Positions 60,401 to 64,000 of a stretch of DNA of 64,000 nucleotides are shown one piece after another. Source of the stretch: Ixodes scapularis (taxonomy: Eukaryota > Arthropoda > Arachnida > Ixodida > Ixodidae); contig NW_024609839.1 in the NCBI RefSeq assembly GCF_016920785.2, positions 23,499,085 through 23,563,084 on the forward strand, read 5' to 3'. Numbering within the stretch: position 1 is the first letter of the stretch; each line of letters opens with the position of its first letter. The notes under the pieces are model-generated. The model did not search any database. It saw only the letters and a program-made list of their open reading frames with translations, and was not told the origin of the DNA. The translations under genes and the position numbers were made by a program.

Positions 60401-61957
60401 TTGTAGCTGCAATATCGGGCACGTTAGTCAGCAACGAATAGTGCAGGAGGCTTTCGCTTTACCTTAGCTCACTTATATCGCAAAGCATGAGCAAGGAGCT
60501 CGCCGCATTTTTTGGATAGTCTTTCGATTCTGGCCATTCCTAAGCCTAAATGAACGCGATAATTGTCGGCATGGCAACGTCTTTGGGAAGCGGATTGCCT
60601 TGACTCAACTGGCCGGGTATTGATGGCACACAAAAGCAGACAGCGTCCCAATATACCTTTTTCTAAATTACCCAAGCATCGAGGAGAACGCTGAAGGTGT
60701 AATTCTACAGACCGCGCGTGCTGGCCTTTCTCTTATAAAAGATTCGGAGTAAATAATCATAATAAGGCTTTGACGAACGCGCGTGCAAGGCAAAATTTGT
60801 TTCAGACTTTCTGTTTTAAAACATTTACTACTGCAGACGCCAGCACGTGCAGCGCGTGTAACTACACTCGTAGCATGTACCTCGGTGCTTGGGAAATTTA
60901 GAAAAAGGTCTATTGGGACGCTGTCTGCTCTTGCGTGCTATCAATACCCGGCCAGTTGAGTCAAGGCAATCCGCTTTCCAAAGACGTTGCCATGCCGACA
61001 ATTATCGCGTTCATTTAGGCTTAGGAATGGCCAGAATCGAAAGACTATCTAAAAAATGCGGCGAGGTTATTGCTCAGGCTTTGCGATAATTTAAGTGAGG
61101 TAAGGCAAAGCGAAAGCCTCCTGCACCATTTGTTGCTGACTAACGCGCCCGGTATTGCAGATACGACGACATATTAGTTCCAAAGCCAGTGGCGCTCACT
61201 CTCCGGAGCACCGCCATGTTTTCCCGCATCCCTACCGAGGCCAGTCCCGTGATTTTAAAATCCCTCTCACAAGTACTGCGGCTAACTTTCGCCGCGGTTA
61301 GCGCTTCGAGCAGACGTGCCCAGACAGACCTAAGACCCTTATATAATGTTCGTGCATAAAGCTAAAGCGTCCGGTTTTTATCCTGGAGCAGCTCGGCGTA
61401 TTTATTCATTTATTCTTGAATTAACGTAAAAGAAAACCTGAGGTTCATTAAGAATCCCTGCGTAGAAAGTTACATTAGTCCCAAAGGCTGACACACAAAA
61501 AAAGTATAATTAATGCCTATAAGTGCAATATTTTTGTTAGCTTTAAAATATTATCGTGCCTGACTCTTGTGCACACTTAAATATTTAATATGTCTTGCAC
61601 AAGCTATTAATTGAGAAATTTTGTCGTTTTCAATCTTGATTGTTAGGAAATATTACTTGGGGTAAATATACAAGCTACAAAAACGATCCTTGGATCTAAA
61701 AGTAACATTGACAAAATATGATATCTAGATTTTACGAATATTAAACGTGCATTGTCTTTATATAAATGATACGGCAGGTTACTAAAAAATTTTTGACGTT
61801 TGTTAGCCATCTGTCCGAGCGCATAAAGTTTACAGACCAGCGCTACCCATGTCATAGCCGTTGGTGTGAACGTGCCTCCAGCACTGGGCATGACCAGTTA
61901 CCTGACCTCACGCGAATGTAGCTTTGACGCACGCGCAGTGCAGACACCTTGGCACCT

Positions 61958-61988
<31 letters not shown>

Positions 61989-62451
61989 ATATACAAGTGC
62001 GGGTTGGTTTGTAAACAGCGCTTGGCGCTGTTTAAAAATCAACCCGCATTTGCGCCAAGCGCTGTTTGTAAAAAGCGCTTGGCACATGTACATCTAATAT
62101 AGTACTTCCGCCTTAAAAGCATGACGCAGTGCCTGTACACTTAAAAATCACCTTACTAAGTTCCACGTCCCACTCATGATGTTTTCTGCTCTTGTTTCTT
62201 TTTGCATTATCAGGGATGAGCTCTATAACTTTCTTGGGTATAAATACCTATCTCAGCTCATTAAGTACTCAAAATCAGATTTGTTTTTCCTATACACACA
62301 TTTCTTGAAAACCGTCAATCCTACTTTCAATGAACCACAAGAGCCGGATTTTACGAGCATCTGCATAAGCGACCTCATGGTTACTATGAAGCACGCTTTC
62401 GGTCACCTGTATGTTAAGACATATTTTAGCGACCAACGTATTCGGAACGAG
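15664..62451 (+). CDS. Peptidase M13 (neprilysin-like) gene, 5' part, nine exons, continues past right edge
   Basis: Nine exons join into one frame of 1239 nt (413 codons) with no stop. Phases match at all eight junctions, and the donors are GTAACA, GTAAGT, GTACGT, GTAAGC, GTAAGT, GTAAGT, GTAAGA and GTAAGC, with GTGAGC after exon 9. M13 enzymes are secreted or type II membrane zinc endopeptidases that cut small peptides. Seen here: a hydrophobic segment at residues 23-39, VCKTGEC at 48-54, PCVDFFAYACGKW at 71-83, FRKC at 134-137, GFLGLLGI at 182-189, and the CISDL...GHLYVKTYF region at 384-405. These belong to the N-terminal cap domain. The HExxH and ExxxD zinc-ligand motifs lie in the C-terminal half, outside the window, so catalytic competence is unknown. 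Introns run from 539 bp to 10.5 kb and hold most of the transposons; no exon is interrupted. The start is uncertain: ATGs at 15664, 15688, 15703 and 15721 share the frame. Confidence 0.85.
15794..17554 (+). other. M13 intron 1
   Basis: 1761 bp of A/T-rich DNA (GTAACA ... TTCCAG). No transposon recognised except the tentative tRNA-like block at its end. Confidence 0.6.
17480..17554 (+). repeat. tRNA-like SINE remnant before exon 2 (tentative)
   Basis: TGCTACAGTGGTTAGAGAGC resembles an RNA polymerase III A box of a tRNA-derived SINE and GGTTTCATTCC a weak B box. A similar block, TGCTGCAGTGGTTAGAATAT, occurs at 2722-2741. No full cloverleaf can be drawn. Confidence 0.25.
17555..17596 (+). CDS. 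M13 gene exon 2 (42 bp), first conserved cysteine pair
   Basis: The exon lies between the acceptor TTTCATTCCAG and the donor GTAAGT. It encodes DNDKVCKTGECRKM; the two cysteines match the VCxTxxC motif that opens the extracellular domain of M13 peptidases. Phase 1 at both ends gives Ala across the junction to exon 3, reproducing the family pattern CxxxAxxI. At 42 bp it is easily missed by gene finders. Confidence 0.82.
18900..19730. mobile_element. Foldback element with central hairpin, in M13 intron 2
   Basis: Outer arms at about 18945-19115 and 19520-19720 are inverted copies (CGTCTGCTAATCGCGCAC against the inverse of GTGTGCGTGATTAGCAGA, and AAGGTGGTGGAAGCA against the inverse of TGCTTCTACCACCTT). 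At the centre is a tight hairpin at 19226-19312 with arms GCGCGCGCCGTTTATG and CATAAACGGCGCGCGC around CTGTTTTTGTTACAAAAACAG. No coding sequence is supported. Confidence 0.6.
20056..20554. mobile_element. GAGCGCAGCTC-family element, copy A
   Basis: It opens with ACGTTTACGATTCCCTGTAA and CAGTGCAGCTCTTGA and closes with GCCGCTCAAG...CAGAGCTGCGCTCTAAAA. Inside are a GGAGG-rich stretch and its CCTCC complement, at least four TTTAGCGGGGAAA or CCGCTAAATTTAGCGGG units, GTGACGTCACATGTGACGTCA, and a (GACGCC)n tail module. The termini are inverted repeats of TTTTAGAGCGCAGCTCTT type. It is non-coding and lies in M13 intron 2. Confidence 0.72.
21891..22741. mobile_element. GAGCGCAGCTC-family element, copy B, E-box and CRE arrays
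   Basis: It has the same ends as copy A. The interior has two zones. From 21987 to 22380 there are about nine TGACGTCA palindromes separated by GATGAC and GATGCGGAT spacers, arranged with inverted symmetry. From 21961 and again 22386-22650 there are about fifteen CACGTG palindromes, nearly all GTCACGTGAC, spaced by G-rich linkers. The end module is (GACGGC)n followed by GCCGCTCAAGCCGG. Asp-rich open frames across the CRE zone are repeat by-products. It lies in M13 intron 2. Confidence 0.75.
23270..23321. repeat. Hairpin with perfect 20-bp arms and 12-nt loop
   Basis: CGTTCAAAGAAAGCATTTTG and its exact complement CAAAATGCTTTCTTTGAACG. It follows a GC-rich stretch with no recognised gene. Confidence 0.7.
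23430..24030. mobile_element. ACAGGGTGT-family foldback copy, in M13 intron 2
   Basis: Two inverted arms carry the family motif GATGACGCTCAGCAAGTTT (right arm 23810-23830; inverse on the left 23580-23630) and GTATCGCTCACCTGCGCA (23935-23955; inverse GCGCAGGTGGATTATA at 23459). The centre holds CTAGCTTT and CGTTACC motifs. The terminal ACAGGGTGT is not preserved. Confidence 0.5.
24691..24852 (+). CDS. M13 gene exon 3, PCxDFxxYACGxW signature
   Basis: The acceptor is TATCTTTCAG and the donor is GTACGT. The exon encodes KQIIDAIDTKADPCVDFF followed by AYACGKW, the most diagnostic N-terminal M13 signature, with both cysteines. It ends in the helical NRFTEAANRRDQ region, where the family has a long helix. 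Phase is 1 in and 1 out. This exon alone is enough to assign the family. Confidence 0.92.
25392..25475 (+). CDS. M13 gene exon 4, conserved FRKC
   Basis: The acceptor is ATATATTTCAG and the donor is GTAAGC. The exon encodes QLLNRLTYHKGD...KLGILFRKCTG. The cysteine corresponds to the family's Y/F-x-S/K-C site, which normally pairs with a cysteine further along the chain. Phase is 1 on both sides. The intron before it is only 539 bp, the shortest in the gene. Confidence 0.85.
27335..27395. repeat. Partial copy related to the hairpin element
   Basis: The stretch AGCGCAACGGACAAGAACAA, then GACGAAGATACAAACACG and GCGCTAATACCAACTG, resembles one arm and the loop-side of the hairpin element at 2015-2170. 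Only one arm is present and no duplication is visible. Confidence 0.35.
29349..29373. repeat. A25 homopolymer
   Basis: Uninterrupted adenines, possibly the tail of a retroposed sequence; no identifiable body lies upstream. Confidence 0.8.
30470..30820. repeat. ACAGGGTGT-family copy beside the gypsy LTR
   Basis: The order of motifs GCTAGCCTTGCGCCTGCTGC, GATCATGCTCAGCATGTTTC, GTATAACTCACCTGCACG and a terminal ACACCC near 30812 matches 39.46-39.77 kb. The gypsy element begins about 10 bp beyond its end. Confidence 0.5.
30829..30988 (-). repeat. 3' LTR of the gypsy element
   Basis: This 160-bp sequence matches 35132-35297 over its length, beginning TGTTATAAACTA and ending ATTACA on the + strand. 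It lies just right of the ACAGGGTGT-family repeat end near 30.82 kb, so the element inserted at or into that older repeat. Confidence 0.88.
30989..31003 (-). other. Polypurine tract of the gypsy element
   Basis: On the - strand AAGGGGAAAGAAA directly precedes the TG of the 3' LTR, the usual place of the plus-strand primer in LTR retrotransposons. Confidence 0.6.
31144..31801 (-). pseudogene. gypsy integrase, remainder, split by an insertion
   Basis: Codons from 31801 to about 31565 cover the distal catalytic core (FHPQSNDLAERMVRTIKDGW, with the last acidic residue shortly after). The C-terminal DNA-binding part (PVYARNYGTGNEW and RHVNQLRKR) lies at 31407-31150. Between them a 133-bp hairpin element with a 12-bp duplication breaks the gene. 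No chromodomain is seen. Confidence 0.78.
31420..31552. mobile_element. Short hairpin element inserted in gypsy integrase
   Basis: The insert is flanked by exact 12-bp direct repeats TTGATATCCTAG (31408-31419 and 31553-31564). Inside is a perfect 96-bp palindrome with no loop (31418-31513, 48-bp arms overlapping the duplication by two bases), then a leader of about 40 bp, which on the - strand reads GCTTGGGAGAAG and GTTGGT. The leader and arms resemble the insert at 2015-2170. Duplications of this length suggest target-primed insertion, but no coding capacity is present. Confidence 0.75.
31887..32342 (-). pseudogene. gypsy integrase, zinc-binding and start of catalytic domain
   Basis: The frame has 151 codons. 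It shows the H-x-x-x-x and C-x2-C zinc-binding module (SHQGASAMK and CDACVK), the WWPGLD motif typical of gypsy integrases, and HVDFLGTF, which holds the first catalytic Asp. It ends in the catalytic core. Confidence 0.8.
32336..33460 (-). pseudogene. gypsy reverse transcriptase (palm to end) and RNase H
   Basis: The frame has 374 codons. It starts within RT at DLRDAYNQV, has LPFGISSAPAIFQR and the YLDD catalytic box near 33262-33280, then the RT thumb and connection. RNase H follows with LECDASPFGIGA, RETLALVFG and TDHQPL. It ends before the integrase. About 165 bp separating it from the previous frame hold RT sequence in shifted frames, so the enzyme is split. Confidence 0.88.
33625..34686 (-). 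pseudogene. gypsy gag end (zinc knuckles), retropepsin and start of reverse transcriptase
   Basis: The frame has 353 codons. After a helical capsid tail it carries cysteine clusters CEYCECREHEGNRC and CFHCGKCGHWARNC, the second a classic CX2CX4HX4C RNA-binding knuckle. An aspartic protease follows, with EVDTGS as the active-site motif and CGHDLIF as the later conserved turn. The frame then enters the RT N-terminal region (ELDRLLEVGIISPVTH) and stops near 33625, inside the RT domain. The break shows the polyprotein is not intact. Confidence 0.85.
34556..35131 (-). pseudogene. gypsy gag, capsid part
   Basis: This frame of about 190 codons opens just inside the LTR. It has the gypsy-type capsid features FDEDKDKWSTYLIKVEAYF and YAEVVAVLDEHYDPKPSEI, and a C-terminal F-x-x-x-x-x-x-G-E-S-I-x-E-F motif. 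The codon at its 5' end is GTG, so the true start is unclear. The frame drifts out near 34690, at a run of seven T residues on the coding strand, and the nucleocapsid part continues in another frame. That shift is either a mutation or a homopolymer read error. Confidence 0.8.
35121..35130 (-). other. Primer-binding site matching the 3' end of tRNA-Ser
   Basis: On the - strand, one base after the LTR, the sequence is TGGCGACGAG. This is the complement of a CUCGUCGCCA tRNA end, as in insect tRNA-Ser(GCU). Serine priming is known for the mag group of gypsy elements, which would fit. The tRNA match is from memory of the conserved end. Confidence 0.6.
35132..35297 (-). repeat. 5' LTR of the gypsy element
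   Basis: This is the second LTR copy. It differs from the other by substitutions and by an expanded (TA)n run at 35281-35295. On the - strand it precedes the primer-binding site and gag. Confidence 0.88.
35979..36172 (+). CDS. M13 gene exon 5, GFLGLLGI segment
   Basis: The acceptor is TTCTTTCAG and the donor is GTAAGT, with phase 0 out. The exon encodes 64 residues including KFGKWP and LLKEVGFLGLLGITVDINV. This matches the family stretch where a GGWP-like motif is followed by the glycine- and leucine-rich beta region and a poorly conserved N-rich turn (NDNSKY). It lies 682 bp right of the gypsy element, which occupies the preceding intron. Confidence 0.85.
37103..37158. repeat. Hairpin AAAATAGTTGACGTGG / CCACGTCAACTATTTT
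   Basis: 16-bp perfect outer arms, then an inner GGCTTACGCAAGCC stem; 56 nt in total, within M13 intron 5. Confidence 0.65.
39380..39780. repeat. ACAGGGTGT-family copy, in M13 intron 5
   Basis: It carries CACTGCTAGCTTTGTGCTTG, GATTTAGTGGTTTTCGATGA, GTTTAAGTCACCTGCAC and the eroded terminus ACATCCTATAT. Its left part is palindromic around GATGATAATCTAATCATC (39425-39443). Confidence 0.5.
43599..44026. mobile_element. GAGCGCAGCTC-family element, copy C
   Basis: This is the most symmetric copy. Both ends carry the family terminus, then GGAGG-rich or GCCGACGCC modules in inverted orientation, and the middle is an array of GTCACGTGAC with ACCTCA or ACGTCA spacers (43755-43945). GGCGTCGGCGTCACCGTCGC on the left mirrors GCCGACGCCGACGGCGATGG on the right. 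It lies in M13 intron 5, about 340 bp before exon 6. Confidence 0.72.
44367..44543 (+). CDS. M13 gene exon 6
   Basis: The acceptor is AATATTTCAG and the donor is GTAAGT. The length is 177 bp, phase 0 at both ends. It encodes REPVTDPLSG, then KIVYKEYIERMIT and a helix ending SSIFDLEDELSF. This matches the family's Y-x-x-Y-I-x-x-M helix and the E-x-x-L-A helix. The usual proline- and tyrosine-rich bridge before this helix is short here, so the protein is a divergent member. The ATG at its start is internal, not a translation start. Confidence 0.84.
44801..45780 (-). mobile_element. 5'-truncated LINE (non-LTR retrotransposon) with (TAA)n tail
   Basis: On the - strand, coding sequence (45770-44985) is followed by about 150 bp of 3' untranslated sequence and a trinucleotide tail (44801-44832 on +). 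Such tails are typical of I-like and some jockey or CR1-like LINEs. The 5' end is truncated, as is usual for target-primed reverse transcription. It lies in M13 intron 6, antisense to the gene. Confidence 0.78.
44985..45770 (-). pseudogene. LINE reverse transcriptase, C-terminal part
   Basis: The 261 codons are open but partial. WCAKKSLSLNPMKTKSIMLS matches the region after the catalytic palm where LINE RTs have L-x-L-N-x-x-K-T. KDLGVFIDSSLSFNNHV is the conserved K-x-L-G-V-x-x-D-x-x-L-x-F-x-x-H motif that follows. The remainder is the thumb and C-terminal extension with helices such as IENIQKRMIRIV. The palm catalytic boxes are missing, so it is non-functional alone. Confidence 0.78.
47059..47097. 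repeat. Hairpin with perfect 17-bp arms
   Basis: TAATCACCTCTGTCCCT and AGGGACAGAGGTGATTA around a 5-nt loop, in M13 intron 6. Confidence 0.7.
47225..48335. repeat. Left arm of a 5.7-kb inverted-repeat structure
   Basis: This arm of about 1.1 kb is an inverted copy of 51832-52945 at roughly 80 percent identity by eye. Shared anchors include AATTGACGCTAA, CATTATTAATAAAAA, GCCGGCGTATAGCG and GCGCCAATAGATC. Short open frames in the two arms read similar peptides but carry no known motif. It lies in M13 intron 6. Confidence 0.75.
48810..50569. mobile_element. hAT-like element with GTAAC-rich ends
   Basis: Both ends carry clusters of the sequence GTAACG, GTTACTTTTT and GTAATTTTGTAA in opposite orientation. 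The left end is CAGACTTGGGAAGTAA and the right end reads CAGATTTTTACTCGTTAC on the other strand. The candidate 8-bp flanks GTGTGGTC and ACGGGGTC agree at only five positions. Similar GTAAC-rich termini occur in known animal hAT elements. The interior has no transposase I can recognise; the 158-codon frame at 49516-49992 (-) has no familiar motif. Confidence 0.45.
51600..51795. repeat. Extra partial copy of the inverted-repeat terminus
   Basis: It shares AAAATATATATTTTGGTAAAAATAAAC-like sequence, the GACCGGTCATGGTCG end and a downstream AAAACGTGCACG stretch with the termini near 47.25 and 52.92 kb. Its presence means the structure is more than one simple inverted duplication. Confidence 0.5.
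51832..52945. repeat. Right arm of the 5.7-kb inverted-repeat structure
   Basis: Inverse of 47225-48335. A further partial copy of the outer 190 bp lies directly beside its inner end at 51600-51795, in the same orientation as this arm (compare GACCGGTCATGGTCG with CACCGGACGTGGTTG). Confidence 0.75.
54026..54097 (+). CDS. M13 gene exon 7 (72 bp), probable
   Basis: The acceptor is TATTTATTAAAG, which is A/T rich with a weak pyrimidine tract, and the donor is GTAAGA. It is 72 bp, phase 0 at both ends, as required between exons 6 and 8. It encodes RASVQRESMIKTTLGTIDR and then DMRSK. KTTLGTIDR aligns with the family's short K-x-T-L-x-E-L segment just before the N-W/Y-x-x-L helix. Homology is weaker than in other exons, so cDNA support matters most here. 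Confidence 0.7.
54098..55327 (+). other. M13 intron 7
   Basis: 1230 bp of A/T-rich DNA. A region at 54464-54590 ends in a donor-like CAAGTAAGT, but no frame there fits the protein. Confidence 0.65.
55328..55467 (+). CDS. M13 gene exon 8
   Basis: The acceptor is CTTCCATTGCAG and the donor is GTAAGC. Phase is 0 in and 2 out. It encodes INYKELIKKVYSTLKKK, then VPLTDSQVIIVASPAYYAKV. This matches the family pattern I-N-W-x-x-x-L ... V-x-V-x-x-P-x-Y. The terminal CA joins G of exon 9 to give Gln. Confidence 0.87.
56108..56838. mobile_element. Foldback element with about 310-bp arms
   Basis: The ends are CTACAGGGTGAAACAAGG and its exact inverse. The arms match closely to about 56415 and from about 56525, around a central spacer. 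Because of the symmetry, long frames of 177 and 178 codons exist on both strands (56179-56712 - and 56231-56767 +) and read nearly the same basic protein start. No known domain is seen, and they are best regarded as a consequence of the palindrome. Confidence 0.7.
56936..57540. mobile_element. GAGCGCAGCTC-family element, copy D
   Basis: It starts ACGCTTACAAATCTCTGTAA and ends AAGAGCTGCGCTTTAAAA. It contains a CCTCC-rich tract, CCGCTAAATTTAGCGGG units, GTCACGTGAC sites, and a (GACGGC/GACGGT)n minisatellite at 57424-57500. It is inserted in the composite ACAGGGTGT element and is directly followed by the 56-bp array. Confidence 0.72.
57424..57500. repeat. (GACGGC)n minisatellite
   Basis: About twelve hexamer units GACGGC with GACGGT variants in the terminal module of copy D; shorter versions mark the same place in copies A-C. 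Confidence 0.85.
57640..58790. repeat. 56-bp tandem array with E-box, CRE and CCCGCTAAATTTAGCGGG palindromes
   Basis: From 57992 the GTCAC(G/C)TGACGTCAATTT motif recurs at 57992, 58048, 58103, 58158, 58215, 58270, 58326 and 58383, a period of 55-57 bp. Each unit also has a CCCGCTAAATTTAGCGGG palindrome and a TGATTTTGTGCAGAA spacer. More diverged units lie either side (from 57640 and to about 58790), where TGTGACGTCC and GCATTATGGGAC replace parts of the motif. No gene is visible in it. Confidence 0.8.
60246..61321. mobile_element. Foldback element with about 470-bp arms
   Basis: The left end GGGCCCGTTTGCTCGAAACG and the right end, whose inverse is GGGCACGTCTGCTCGAAGCG, face each other. The arms run to about 60725 and from about 60845 at roughly 85 percent identity by eye. 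Each arm contains a matching short frame (60469-60675 - and 60889-61089 +) of about 67 codons, with no motif I recognise. A target duplication is not clear (AGACA occurs on both sides). Confidence 0.65.
61958..62080. repeat. G30 tract and overlapping AACAGCGC palindromes
   Basis: Thirty G (61958-61987) are followed by AAACAGCGCTTGGCGCTGTT and GCGCCAAGCGCTGTTT, which can pair in more than one register, plus the inverted GCGGGTTG / CAACCCGC. This is 130 bp upstream of M13 exon 9. Confidence 0.6.
62214..62451 (+). CDS. M13 gene exon 9, last exon in window
   Basis: The acceptor is TTTTTGCATTATCAG and the donor is GTGAGC. It encodes 79 full codons beginning DELYNFLGYKYLSQLI and containing DFTSICISDLMVTMKHAFGH and LYVKTYFSDQ. 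This is the family's N-Y-x-x-W/Y segment and the C-x-x-x-x-x-x-x-M-x-x-A-x-G-x-L-Y-V-x-x-Y-F motif that closes the N-terminal lobe. The next exons, including HExxH, must lie beyond 64000. Confidence 0.9.
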
Positions 62452-63235
62452 GTGAGCATGCATACTATTTTGCTAATCTTACCATTTTAAAATATTTTGA
62501 AATGTACAAAAGAAATTTGTTTGTGTTAGTGTATATTCGTCAGTGACGTGCTTTTAGAAATTGAGCCTCTTTTTGTTTTTGTAAGTCTACACCAATGTAA
62601 GTCAGAAAAAACACAGTCCTCCCACTGGTAAGTTCTAAGACAAGTTATAAGGTCCTTATGTTGTTACCTGTTCTTCTAAAAAAAATGTGCATTAGATAAG
62701 TAAATGATGCTCATTCAGCTCGCCATATTAAATGGTAATTTAGTGCGGGTGAAACTCTAAATTAAATACAGAATGTTATGTCAAAGTAATTAGGACAGTT
62801 GAAAAAAATTACTCTTGGGAGTTCAAGTTACGCTAATAATAAGTTGACTCGTTAAAAAGAGAATCTGATTAGTTCTTTGCAATATTTAGTGTGACTATAA
62901 CTGACAGTGCTTCTCACGAAATGTTGAAGTTTGTTTTATGCCATTTGTTTCTTACTCCACGTTTGGGGGAAGAGATTTTCTTTCAGATATGTCGTACCTC
63001 ACTATGACTCCATCAATGATACGCCTACAAATCTGACTCTTAAAGCACACATGCGAAGGACATAAACAAATTTTTTTAAACAGCCTGGTTTGAAAAAGGA
63101 AGTCTTTAAACGAATTTACAACAAAAAAGAACCTTTTTATAGCTATATTTACGGCGCGATACAAATTTGTAGTTGGCGCCCGCGGGCGCCGCGCAAAAGT
63201 GACCGCTATTTGTCACGTGGTGCTTCCGTTCTTTC

Positions 63236-63508
63236 GGAAGCTTCCTTTGGTCTCTAAAAGTTCCTTAATCGTTTTCGTTTTGAAGTGCATCAAAAAACGA
63301 AGCTTAATAAGTAACTCTTAAGGGGTATTCACACGAGGGAGAAATTCCGGAGATTCCTCCACGGCACGAGCAACCCGCGACGAAGACGTGAGGCTTTGCG
63401 ATGTGGAAAAGCCTCGCGTGTTCGTCTCGTGATGCGCGCGCGCCGGGAAGAAATCCCCGGGATTTCTCCCTCGTCTGAACACCTTTTTAGGGCCCAAAGG
63501 AAGCTTCT
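63236..63508. mobile_element. Small foldback element, arms ACGAGGGAGAAAT
   Basis: GAAGCTTCCTTTGG, then TATTCACACGAGGGAGAAAT on the left, are mirrored by ATTTCTCCCTCGTCTGAACA and CCAAAGGAAGCTTC on the right. The left arm carries about 60 extra bases. No coding content. Confidence 0.55.
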
Positions 63509-63610
63509 AAAAAACCGCAAGAAGACGTGATAGACCCGTGCGCCTGTCAGATGATGGCATCGGCGCCCTGGAGCAGATGAACTTGCGCGCCGGCGGCGGC
63601 GAGGAGAAGC

Positions 63611-63661
63611 GCGTGAACCGGCGGCGCAGAACGCTCAGCGTGCGGCCGCCGGTTCACGCGT
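63611..63661. repeat. GC-rich hairpin CGCGTGAACCGGCGGC
   Basis: Perfect 16-bp arms around a loop of about 19 nt. The short frame across it has no known motif. Confidence 0.6.
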
Positions 63662-63879
63662 GGCGTCGGCGCACAGGTCTACCACGCGACCAGCGGCAGC
63701 TCTCGCGGCTGGCACTACAAATTCGTTTCGTGCCGTAAATAGAGCTCCAAAATGTTTTTTCTTGATTGCAAATTTGTTTTAAAACATTCTTTTTCCATCT
63801 AGGCTGTTCAATGTTTTTTTTTTCCTTTGCATTTGTTATTTAAAGGCTAACATGGAAAGAGTGAACAACTGTGTAGATA

Positions 63880-64000
63880 TACAGGGTGTTTTATGTAAGC
63901 GACAAAAATTCCTACAATTAGTGTATTGCAGGTAAAAATATATTTTTCTCGGGGCCGTATTACTCGTGGAGGCGGCCGTCAGAAAATGCGCAATACTTAC
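63880..64000. repeat. End of another ACAGGGTGT-family repeat
   Basis: ATACAGGGTGTTTTATGTAA matches the family terminus and points rightward; the body runs out of the window. Confidence 0.4.

Larger units (their letters stand above)
55468..62213 (+). other. M13 intron 8
   Basis: 6.7 kb filled largely by the composite element (55.67-59.26 kb), the foldback (60.25-61.32 kb) and the G30 palindrome. 59263-60245 and 61322-61957 are A/T-rich without recognised features. Confidence 0.75.
62452..64000 (+). other. M13 intron 9, start
   Basis: Begins GTGAGC. Contains the small foldback at 63.24-63.51 kb, a GC-rich hairpin and the ACAGGGTGT terminus. No further exon is seen before the edge. Confidence 0.65.

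Noticed and set aside
60469..61089. Twin frames starting MGNLEKG
   Set aside because: They are inverted copies in foldback arms with no domain, so not called as genes.

Overview
The window looks like animal nuclear DNA, most probably from a tick or a close chelicerate relative. The only cellular gene I can support is split into short exons by kilobase introns with consensus splice sites, and it encodes an M13 (neprilysin-like) metallopeptidase, a family greatly expanded in ticks. Everything else I can name is eukaryotic repeat: a Ty3/gypsy LTR retrotransposon, a LINE 3' fragment, hAT-type elements, foldback elements and palindrome-rich non-autonomous elements. No operon, CRISPR array or prokaryotic gene is visible, and most open reading frames are chance.

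The M13 gene lies on the + strand from about 15.66 kb to beyond the right edge. Nine exons (15664-15793, 17555-17596, 24691-24852, 25392-25475, 35979-36172, 44367-44543, 54026-54097, 55328-55467, 62214-62451) join in one open frame of 413 codons, and the splice phases agree at all eight junctions. They give a signal peptide or membrane anchor, the VCxxxxC and PCxDFxxYACGxW signatures, and the first half of the M13 N-terminal domain. The zinc-binding half would lie past 64000, so activity cannot be judged. A TATAAATA box sits at 15618-15625, directly after a perfect palindrome and a 2-kb inverted-repeat element.

Layout: 1-13.5 kb has no recognised cellular gene; it holds dispersed repeats, a probable hAT-type element with an 8-bp target duplication (6038-8663), a decayed retropepsin fragment (10660-10880) and most of the long G/C homopolymers. 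13.57-15.56 kb is an inverted-repeat element with AAACGGG-type palindromic arrays. The introns hold foldback elements near 19 and 23.5 kb, an antisense gypsy element (30829-35297), a LINE fragment (44801-45780), a 5.7-kb inverted-repeat structure (47.2-52.9 kb) with a hAT-like element inside, a nested composite element (55.67-59.26 kb) and a foldback at 60.25-61.32 kb.

The most unusual content is a family of four short elements (20056-20554, 21891-22741, 43599-44026, 56936-57540). They share GAGCGCAGCTC termini but carry different internal arrays of palindromes: CACGTG (E-box), TGACGTCA (CRE) and CCCGCTAAATTTAGCGGG (with E2F-like halves). A 56-bp tandem array (57.7-58.4 kb) joins all three. 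A second unusual item is a hairpin-bearing short element found twice with exact 11- and 12-bp target duplications, once inside the gypsy integrase. Family names rest on motifs read by eye; no database search was possible.
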